From contig JAUVAM010000023.1 of NCBI GenBank assembly GCA_030591745.1, positions 1-13,673 of the forward strand: a DNA stretch of 13,673 nt, given 5' to 3'. Made by a program: the position numbers and the translations under genes. The stretch is from Deltaproteobacteria bacterium (GTDB lineage Bacteria > Myxococcota > B64-G9). The notes beneath the pieces were generated by a model. The model did no database searches, was not told the origin of the DNA, and saw nothing but the letters and a program-made list of their open reading frames with translations. Below, piece after piece: positions 1-5,886 of the stretch; positions within the stretch are counted from its first letter, which is position 1; each line of letters begins with the position of its first letter.

Positions 1-1706
1 GCATTGTAAGGCGCGATGGTCGACTCAATATCGGCCTCGGTGTCGAAACTGCGAGCGCTGGTCTCGGTGTAGCTCGCACGCACCCTGTCCCCGAAAGTGA
101 AAGGGTCAAGCTCCCAGAGAAACTGCCCATAGGTCGCGTTGCCCTGACCCATGAACTCAAAGCCGTCACCGGCGGTCTCGGCATAGCCAGTCAAATAATC
201 ATCGGAGGTCATCCAGTCAAAAATGTCGTGATCTCCCCAAAACTCACCCACCAAAATGCGCACATGGGAGGGGATGCGATCCAAAATGCCCATGATGGTG
301 TTGTCCCAACGATCCGACTCGCTCAAATAGGCGTGGGTAGCCCAGGCGCGCACCAGTTCGAAGTCCGACATCCACCACCAGGTGGCGATGGTCACTTGCT
401 GGGTGGAGGCCAAAAGATCCGCGTAAACCCGCGCCCAGGCCTCTTCGCCGTTGATGAGCAGATCGACAAGGTTGCCGCGGCGGGCGGCCCGGCCCTGGGC
501 CGAAAACCACTTGTGACGCAGGCCCGTATAAATCGTATGCACCACCGCCAAGCCGTCACCCATGTCGCGATTCTCGTGACTCATGGACAAACCGTGGCCT
601 GCTGCCCCCGCACCGGCGACCAAGGAAGCCGCGGCCAAATCGACACCACCCGTGAAGTTCACCTCAAAGCTCAAATCCTCGTGCTCAGGCGCACTGAGGC
701 TGACAGCATAAGCACCCGCGTCCCGCAGGGGCACCACACCCACCGGGTAACCAGCCTGGCTGACCGCCGAACCACCAAAGGTGATGCTCAAATTCGCCTC
801 GGTATCCGGGATTGGCTGGGCCCAGATGTCCAACACGTAGATCTCCAGCCAGGCGTCCGTGCTTTGACAGCAGCCACCCTCGAAGCAGGCCGGATCCGTG
901 TCGTCGCAGTCGGGTCCATCATCACAGCCCGCGCCGTGCAAGTCGCCGTCCAGATCCACACAGCTCGAACACACATCGTCTTCGTCTGTTGCGTTGTCGC
1001 AGTCATCGTCGATGCTGTTGCAGATTTCCGTGGCACCCGGATTCACCGCGGCGTCTTCGTCGTCGCAGTCCGCCCCCAAGCAGTCTGCGCCCTCGCCGTA
1101 GCCATCGTTGTCGCCATCGATGCAGTCGGTCGGGCAACAGGTGCCGTCCCAGCAACTGGGGTTGCTCTCGTCACAGTCGGGGCCCTGGCAATCACTGCCC
1201 ACGCCTCGGCCGTCGCCATCGGGATCCACGCAGTCATTGGGGCAGCACATGCCCGCATGACAAGCGGCGTCCGTGTCATCGCAATCCGGTCCGGCACACT
1301 CGGTGCCCGTGCCGTAGCCGTCTTGATCCCCGTCCACGCAGTCCACCGGGTCTTCGCAGCAGGCACCCTCATGGCATTCCGGATCGCGATCCCGGCAATC
1401 CGGTCCCAGGCAGCCGCTGCCCACGCCATAGCCGTCATCGTCTTGATCTTCGCAGACAGGACAAACGTCTTCGTCGGTCTGACCGTCGCAGTCATCGTCG
1501 ACCCCATTGCAGCTTTCCATCGCACCAAGGTAGACGGAACCCTCCGTGTCGTCGCAATCGGGACCCAGGCAGTCCGCGCCCTCGCCGTAGCCGTCGCCGT
1601 CCAAATCAACGCAATCAATGCTGGAATTGGAATCGCCACAGCCCATACCGACCGAGATCAGCAATAAGGCCGAAAACAACAAAATCGAGAATCGTACATT
1701 TTTCAT
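1..1706 (-). CDS. Exported, probably lipid-anchored MopE-repeat protein with PLD-like domain (3' partial)
   Basis: An uninterrupted reading frame of 568 codons runs off the left edge. The start is the ATG at 1706-1704, preceded by an AGGAGA ribosome site at 1720-1715. Residues 1-22 are a hydrophobic signal sequence ending GMG-C23. This is a weak lipobox, so lipidation is likely but not certain. Residues 31-280 hold six Asp/Gly/Cys repeats of the DGDGYG...C.GPDCDD type, as in the family named after MopE, with 36 cysteines. Residues about 285-355 look like a beta-sandwich linker. From about residue 425 a segment with LINGEEAWAR, then IATWWWMSDFELVR, then VRILVGEFW resembles the first half of phospholipase-D-like domains. 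The catalytic HKD-type motif would lie beyond the window, so activity cannot be judged. From memory, similar repeat-plus-PLD proteins occur in myxobacteria. It is divergent from the kinase gene. The family name suggests copper, but these repeats are equally compatible with calcium, and the true role is unknown. Confidence 0.85.
   Translation of the reverse strand, partial: MKNVRFSILLFSALLLISVGMGCGDSNSSIDCVDLDGDGYGEGADCLGPDCDDTEGSVYLGAMESCNGVDDDCDGQTDEDVCPVCEDQDDDGYGVGSGCLGPDCRDRDPECHEGACCEDPVDCVDGDQDGYGTGTECAGPDCDDTDAACHAGMCCPNDCVDPDGDGRGVGSDCQGPDCDESNPSCWDGTCCPTDCIDGDNDGYGEGADCLGADCDDEDAAVNPGATEICNSIDDDCDNATDEDDVCSSCVDLDGDLHGAGCDDGPDCDDTDPACFEGGCCQSTDAWLEIYVLDIWAQPIPDTEANLSITFGGSAVSQAGYPVGVVPLRDAGAYAVSLSAPEHEDLSFEVNFTGGVDLAAASLVAGAGAAGHGLSMSHENRDMGDGLAVVHTIYTGLRHKWFSAQGRAARRGNLVDLLINGEEAWARVYADLLASTQQVTIATWWWMSDFELVRAWATHAYLSESDRWDNTIMGILDRIPSHVRILVGEFWGDHDIFDWMTSDDYLTGYAETAGDGFEFMGQGNATYGQFLWELDPFTFGDRVRASYTETSARSFDTEADIESTIAPYN
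867..1616 (-). repeat. Six Asp/Cys-rich MopE-type protein repeats
   Basis: Within the lipoprotein, residues 31-280 contain six units sharing a D.D.DG.G core followed by C.GPDCDD or a close variant. Units 1 (from residue 31) and 5 (from residue 194) are long and carry the GA.E.CN..DDDCD....DE tail typical of MopE-type motifs. Units 2, 3, 4 and 6 are short and end in C..G.CC. The order is long-short-short-short-long-short. The two unit types suggest local duplication followed by divergence. Spacing of the Asp side chains fits divalent-metal (calcium-like) loops, and the CC pairs suggest disulfides or thiol metal ligands. Confidence 0.85.
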
Positions 1707-1748
1707 AAAATCAATCTCCTTGGGGCATGATCACCAAAAGGGCGAACA

Positions 1749-1765
1749 CTGCGCTAGAGGCGCAG
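1749..1765. repeat. Inverted repeat CTGCGC-TAGAG-GCGCAG
   Basis: A perfect 6-bp inverted repeat with a 5-nt spacer lies 43 bases upstream of the lipoprotein start. It could be an operator for a dimeric regulator or a small hairpin in the lipoprotein leader RNA. It has no T-run on either side, so it is not an intrinsic terminator. A repeat this short could also be chance. Confidence 0.45.
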
Positions 1766-1823
1766 CATAAGAGGCAAAACTAACCCCTTTTCCCCATCGC
1801 CGCAAGGTACGAATCTTGCTTTG

Positions 1824-1850
1824 GCTCTTGAAGGAGCTCTTGAAGGAGCT
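1824..1850. repeat. Tandem 12-bp direct repeat upstream of the sensor kinase
   Basis: The unit GCTCTTGAAGGA occurs twice without a gap (1824-1835 and 1836-1847), followed by the start of a third copy (GCT). It is about 135 bp upstream of the kinase start. Twelve-bp spacing is close to one helical turn, so it could be a paired protein-binding site. Simple slippage is equally possible. Confidence 0.6.
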
Positions 1851-1982
1851 TGTAATAAGAGCCCAGGAGGCCTTTTCTTTCAGAATAGGTGTAGAAATGT
1901 GAACAACATTGCAGAAAATTCTACACATCTCGTTTCGAATGGTCGAGATCCGACTTATATTGACCTGAAGGAGGACGAGGAC

Positions 1983-3053
1983 ATGAGGCAAGGCAAATGG
2001 AGATGGGCCCATGTGATTGGGGTGCTTTTCAGCCTTACCGCCATCACCTTGGCCCACCACCTGACCGATCCCGAAGCCGTGGTCTCCCATAACGTCTTCC
2101 GTCGACTGTATTACCTGCCGGTGGTTTGGGGCGTGGTGGTCTTCGGCTGGCGGGGCGGTCTGTCGGCCGCGGCCTTGGCCACGGTCTCCTATGTGCCCCA
2201 TGCCTTCTTCATGCACCATCACCTGGACCCGGCACCTTTCATCGACAAGGCCATGGAAATCGCCTTGTTCTTTGCCGTCGGCGGCTTGGGCGGCCTGCTG
2301 ATGGACAGGGAACGCGCAGCCCGGGCCCGAGCCGCAGAGCGGCGTCTGGCCCAGCTGGCTGCCGAAACCCGGGCCGATCGCTTAGACGCCCTGGTGCATC
2401 TGAGTCGAGGCCTGGCCCACGAGATCCGCAATCCCCTGGGTGGCATTCAGGGCGCCATCGAGATCATCAGCGACGAGGTGGCCACAGACAGTCCTCGCCA
2501 GGACATGGTCGAGGTGGCTTTGGGTGAGACCGCCCGGCTGAGCAAGGTGCTCGACGACTTCCTGCGCTTCGCCAGGCCCGGTCGCCCGGAAACTCGCCAC
2601 TTCCTTAGCGCCGAGACCAGTCAACACCTGGGCAAACTCCTGGATGGAGAAGCCCGCTCCTTGGGGCTGGACCTCCAAATCGAAGATCCCGGCACTTGGA
2701 TTTTTGCCGATCCCGACCAGACAAACCAGGTGCTCATCAACCTGCTGCGCAACGCCATGCAATCCAGTCCTCGGGGGGGCCGGGTGGCATTGCGGATCGC
2801 CCCACAAAAAGAACACGTGGAATTCATCGTGGCGGACCAGGGTGCCGGGGTCCCCGAAGAAATCAAGCAGGCCATCTACGATCCCTACTTCACCACCCGG
2901 GAGAAGGGCACTGGCTTGGGCCTGCCGATCTCGGCCATGCTCATTGCCCAGAACAAAGGACAGCTTAGCCATCGTCCCGCCCGCCCGAGCCCGGGCACCG
3001 AGTTCTTTTTCTCCCTGCCCGCGGGCCGGCCCGAAGGAGGGCATTCGTCATGA
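1983..3053 (+). CDS. Membrane sensor histidine kinase (HisKA plus HATPase)
   Basis: A 356-residue kinase that should autophosphorylate on His146 and pass the phosphate to the next gene's product. The start at 1983 is fixed by AAGGAGG at 1968-1974, 8 nt upstream; a longer open frame back to 1821 has no such site. The N-terminus has about four membrane segments (roughly residues 9-26, 43-56, 57-76 and 90-107) and no large sensor domain or PAS domain. The two short loops predicted outside carry histidines: H25, H26 and H36, then H73, M77 and H78-H80. A cytoplasmic coiled stretch rich in Arg and Ala (108-133) leads to the H-box LAHEIRNPLGG (144-154). The N-box has N257 in NLLRNAM, the D-box has D285 in ADQGAG, and the G2-box is GTGLGLPIS starting at G309. 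All catalytic boxes are intact. The stop overlaps the regulator start as ATGA, so the pair is co-translated. Ligand identity is inferred from the neighbouring metal pump. Confidence 0.93.
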   Translation: MRQGKWRWAHVIGVLFSLTAITLAHHLTDPEAVVSHNVFRRLYYLPVVWGVVVFGWRGGLSAAALATVSYVPHAFFMHHHLDPAPFIDKAMEIALFFAVGGLGGLLMDRERAARARAAERRLAQLAAETRADRLDALVHLSRGLAHEIRNPLGGIQGAIEIISDEVATDSPRQDMVEVALGETARLSKVLDDFLRFARPGRPETRHFLSAETSQHLGKLLDGEARSLGLDLQIEDPGTWIFADPDQTNQVLINLLRNAMQSSPRGGRVALRIAPQKEHVEFIVADQGAGVPEEIKQAIYDPYFTTREKGTGLGLPISAMLIAQNKGQLSHRPARPSPGTEFFFSLPAGRPEGGHSS

Positions 3054-4510
3054 CCGAGGATATTTGCGATCTCAAGAACTGGACACCGCGCATCCTGGTG
3101 GTCGAAGACGACACCAGCATGGCCAAGGTAATCCGCTACAACCTGGAAGAAGAAGGTTGTCAGGTGGACTGGGTGGCCCGGGGCGATGAGGCCATCAAGC
3201 GCCTGCCCGCCGATAGCCCCGAGGCACCCTATGATCTGGTGCTGAGCGACGTAAAACTGCCCGGGGCCGACGGCATGGCCGTGCTGGCGGCAGCCCGTCT
3301 TAGTCACCGAGACCTGCGGGTCGTCCTGGTCACCGCCTTTGGTTCGGTGGAACAGGCCATCGACGCCCTGGAGGAAGGGGCCTCCGACTACATCTCCAAA
3401 CCCTTCAAGCGCAAGGAGTTCAAAGCCCGGGTGGCCCGAGCCCTCGAGCAGGTCTCTTTGAGCCGGGAAAACCAGGCCTTGCGAGAGCGCATCTCGGCCG
3501 GAGGACAAAAGGCGCTCTTGACCGCCTCGCCGCGCATGCAGGAGATCCTCCAGGTGGTCGAACGAGTGGCCCCCAGCGATGCCACCGTACTCATCAGCGG
3601 CGAATCGGGCACGGGCAAGGAACTGGTGGCCCGCCTGCTCCACGATCGGTCCAACCGGGCCGATGGACCATTTATCCCCGTCAACTGCGCCGCCCTGCCC
3701 CGCGATCTCTTGGAAAGCGAACTTTTCGGTCATGAAGCAGGCGCCTTCACCGGCGCGGGAAAAACCCGACCGGGCCGCTTCGAGCAAGCCCACGAAGGAA
3801 GCCTCTTTCTGGACGAAATCGGGGAGTTGCCCCTGGAACTGCAGGCCAAGATCTTGCGGGTGCTGGACGAGGGCATCATCGATCGACTCGGCGGCCGAAG
3901 CCGAGTGCCGGTGAACGTGCGCGTGGTGGCCGCCACCAATCGGGACATGGAAGAAGATGTACGCGCGGGTCGATTCCGCTCGGATCTCTTCCATCGGCTA
4001 CAGGTGGTCCCCATTGAACTGCCCCCTCTGCGGCGGCGCCCTGAAGACATCGAATTGCTGGCGCGGCATTTCGTGGCCGAGGCGGCCGGGGACCAAAAGC
4101 CCCCCAGCTTGGCCCCGGCCCTCCTGGATGAACTGAGATCCAGACCCTGGCCCGGCAATGTCCGGGAGTTGAAGAATCTGATGACTCGCATGGTGCTGCT
4201 ACGCCGCTCCGACACCCTGGACCTGGCGGACCTGGCCCCGCCGGGCACAGGCCACAGAGACCAAGCAACGATGAGTGCCGAGGCCGCCAAAGACCCGATC
4301 CTGGCCAATACGGAGCCGTCGCAGTTGCAACCCGGTTCGCTCATCTTGCCGTCGCGGGGATTCTCCCTGCCTGGATTGGAAGAAGAAATCATCAACAAAG
4401 CCCTGGCCAAACACCGAGACAACCAGTCGGCCACGGCCCGTTACCTGGGCATTCCGCGACACGTGCTGCTCTACAGACTGGAAAAATACGCCAAGGACAA
4501 AGACGTGTAG
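3050..4510 (+). CDS. NtrC-family sigma-54-dependent response regulator
   Basis: A 486-residue activator with the standard three parts. The receiver domain (about 13-128) has acidic pocket D20/D21, phospho-acceptor D67 in LSDVKLPG and K117 in SKPF. The AAA+ domain has Walker A GESGTGKE at 184-191, the sigma-54-contacting GAFTGA loop at 231-236, Walker B with D255-E256 and likely arginine fingers R310 and R316 in FRSDLFHR. The Fis-type helix-turn-helix (about 458-480, NQSATARYLGIPRHVLLYRL) closes the protein. No key residue is missing, so it should hydrolyse ATP and open sigma-54 promoters once phosphorylated. AAGGAGGG at 3034-3041 precedes the start. It overlaps the kinase gene by 4 bp and is followed after about 60 bp by a strong -24/-12 promoter in front of the efflux operon, its probable target. 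It resembles the ZraR/AtoC group; which subgroup it belongs to cannot be decided here. Confidence 0.95.
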   Translation: MTEDICDLKNWTPRILVVEDDTSMAKVIRYNLEEEGCQVDWVARGDEAIKRLPADSPEAPYDLVLSDVKLPGADGMAVLAAARLSHRDLRVVLVTAFGSVEQAIDALEEGASDYISKPFKRKEFKARVARALEQVSLSRENQALRERISAGGQKALLTASPRMQEILQVVERVAPSDATVLISGESGTGKELVARLLHDRSNRADGPFIPVNCAALPRDLLESELFGHEAGAFTGAGKTRPGRFEQAHEGSLFLDEIGELPLELQAKILRVLDEGIIDRLGGRSRVPVNVRVVAATNRDMEEDVRAGRFRSDLFHRLQVVPIELPPLRRRPEDIELLARHFVAEAAGDQKPPSLAPALLDELRSRPWPGNVRELKNLMTRMVLLRRSDTLDLADLAPPGTGHRDQATMSAEAAKDPILANTEPSQLQPGSLILPSRGFSLPGLEEEIINKALAKHRDNQSATARYLGIPRHVLLYRLEKYAKDKDV

Positions 4511-4570
4511 AATACTCTCCACCCCTCCCCAGAAGAAACAAAACACCAATAGAATCACCACACTAAGCAA

Positions 4571-4586
4571 TTGGCACGAGCCTTGC
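4571..4586 (+). promoter_or_regulatory. Sigma-54 (-24/-12) promoter of the efflux operon
   Basis: TTGGCACG-AGCC-TTGC matches the consensus TTGGCACG-N4-TTGC at every conserved base. The invariant GG (4573-4574) and GC (4585-4586) are separated by exactly 10 nt. Taking the C at 4586 as -12, transcription should start near 4598, giving a leader of only about 14 nt. That leader contains the AGGAGA ribosome site (4601-4606) before the ATG at 4612. The sigma-54 activator gene ends about 60 bp upstream. I saw no obvious palindromic activator site between 4511 and 4570; it may lie inside the end of the regulator gene. Confidence 0.88.
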
Positions 4587-4611
4587 GATTCCTCGAAGGC
4601 AGGAGAACGCA

Positions 4612-5886
4612 ATGCATCGTTTGACCTGTATTTTGCTTCTGTTGGGATTTTTGACCCCTGCCGCCGCCACGGTCGATTCACCCGCCGCGGTCTTGACTGA
4701 AATCGAGACGCGCAATCCGCGGCTCAAAGCCCAGCGAGCCCAGATACGAGTTTTTGGCCACGCCCTGGGTCCGGCGGGGGCCTTACCGGATCCGGAGTTC
4801 ATGGTCGGCCTGTCCAACCTGCCCCTGTCCAAAGACAGCACGCCCCTGACCGGCCTGCAGTTCGAGCTCAGACAACGCTTCCCCTGGTTCGGCACCCTGG
4901 GTGCCCGAAAGCGACTGGCCGGAGCCGAACAAGAGATCCAACGCGCCGAGTTGAGGCGCCTGCGCCAGGCCCTCATGACCAAAGCCCAGGTCCTGCTCTG
5001 GCGCATGACCGGTTTAGCGCAACAAGCAGGACTGGAACGCGAACGGCTGGCCTTGTTGGAGCAGTTGGCTCACGCGGTTGAAGCGGTCTACATCAACGGC
5101 CAAGGGCGCGGTGCCGATTTATTAAGACCGCAAATCGAGAGTCACCGAAGCCATGAAAGGCTGCTGGGGCTTGCCGAGCAGGAAGCCTCCCTGCGGGCTC
5201 GCCTCAATGCACTCAGGGATCGGCCCAGCCAGCACCCCTTCGATTTGCCGCGCCTACCCAAGGCCCCCGAACTAGACATCGTTCTCGGCCCCAAAGACAC
5301 AGCCCTGCTGCAAGCCCGTGCCCAGGCCGCAAACCCCGGTCTTCAGAAAGCCGACGAAAACCTACAATCCCGAAGACAGGCACTCTTGCTTGCACGAAAA
5401 CAAAAATACCCCAACTTCAGCCTGGGCCTGCAATACCGCCTTCGCTGGGTAGAGACGATGGATGCGGTGGCCGGCGCTGACTTCGTGGGCTTGAACCTGG
5501 GGGTGAGCCTTCCTCTGTGGTCAGGCCGCAAGCAACAGGAAAGCGAACACATGGCGGCGGCTCGCATCGAGGCCAGCCGCCATGGTCGCGAAAGCGAACG
5601 CCTGGAACTCGACCAGGCCGTCGCGCGCAGCTTGCTGAGAATCAAGCGTCATCGTGACCAGACGCGCCTGCTCACCGAGCACACGCTGCCCGACGCCCAT
5701 CGTGCTTTTGATGCCGCCCTTTCGGACTATCAGGCGGGCCTCGGCGATCTGCCAGCGGTGCTTGAACAACTCAAGCTCACCATCCAGGTCAAAACGGATG
5801 TGCTCAAGCAACGGATCGCATTGCTGCAGGAAAAATCAATCCTGGAAGGTCTCGTGGGCCTCAGCGACAAGGAGAGATCATCATGA
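4612..5886 (+). CDS. Outer-membrane efflux channel of TolC/CusC type
   Basis: A 424-residue outer-membrane factor that should form the trimeric exit duct for the adjacent adaptor and RND pump. Residues 1-19 are a signal peptide (hydrophobic core LLLLGFL, cleavage near AAA-T). There is no lipobox at the cleavage site, unlike CusC, which is lipid-anchored. The mature part starts with a helix containing ETRNPRLKAQRAQI, typical of the first OEP repeat. Long amphipathic helices follow, with a central GLNLGVSLPLWSGRK segment, the characteristic beta-strand plus turn of the second repeat. The C-terminal helix ends in a coiled stretch (VLKQRIALLQEKSILEG). The start has AGGAGA 5 nt upstream and sits directly behind the sigma-54 promoter. 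The stop codon overlaps the adaptor start by 4 bp. Specificity cannot be read from this protein; the pump suggests Cu(I)/Ag(I). Confidence 0.9.
   Translation: MHRLTCILLLLGFLTPAAATVDSPAAVLTEIETRNPRLKAQRAQIRVFGHALGPAGALPDPEFMVGLSNLPLSKDSTPLTGLQFELRQRFPWFGTLGARKRLAGAEQEIQRAELRRLRQALMTKAQVLLWRMTGLAQQAGLERERLALLEQLAHAVEAVYINGQGRGADLLRPQIESHRSHERLLGLAEQEASLRARLNALRDRPSQHPFDLPRLPKAPELDIVLGPKDTALLQARAQAANPGLQKADENLQSRRQALLLARKQKYPNFSLGLQYRLRWVETMDAVAGADFVGLNLGVSLPLWSGRKQQESEHMAAARIEASRHGRESERLELDQAVARSLLRIKRHRDQTRLLTEHTLPDAHRAFDAALSDYQAGLGDLPAVLEQLKLTIQVKTDVLKQRIALLQEKSILEGLVGLSDKERSS

Larger units (their letters stand above)
1707..1982. other. Divergent intergenic region between lipoprotein and sensor kinase genes
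   Basis: This 276-bp gap carries the start signals of both divergent genes. It holds an inverted repeat (1749-1765), a tandem 12-bp repeat (1824-1847) and good Shine-Dalgarno sequences at each edge: AGGAGA at 1720-1715 on the minus strand and AAGGAGG at 1968-1974 on the plus strand. It is more AT-rich towards the kinase. I could not pick a convincing -35/-10 pair or a -24/-12 pair for either gene. A reading frame stays open upstream of the kinase from 1821, but its composition is unlike the protein and the ribosome site lies at 1968. Confidence 0.6.

Noticed and set aside
228..1667. Long plus-strand open frame (479 codons) across the lipoprotein region
   Set aside because: It is antisense to the repeat array. 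Its Ala/Val/Arg-rich low-complexity translation reflects the Asp/Gly/Cys codons on the other strand. It has no recognisable domain, while the minus frame has a signal sequence, a ribosome site and family motifs.
1774..1787. Possible minus-strand -24/-12 promoter for the lipoprotein gene
   Set aside because: It has GG and GC with 10-nt spacing and TTGC, but the -24 half lacks the GGCAC core and sits in a G-run, so the match is too weak to call.
1821..1982. Longer N-terminus for the sensor kinase
   Set aside because: The frame is open back to 1821, but this stretch holds the tandem repeat and hydrophilic odd sequence, and the strong AAGGAGG site is placed for the ATG at 1983.
2885..3994. 369-codon minus-strand frame over the kinase/regulator junction
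   Set aside because: It is the complement of two well-supported genes, with no domain recognisable in its translation. Long antisense frames are common in GC-rich coding DNA.
4511..4570. Activator binding site (UAS) next to the sigma-54 promoter
   Set aside because: I looked for inverted or tandem repeats here and found none convincing. The site may lie further upstream, inside the regulator gene.
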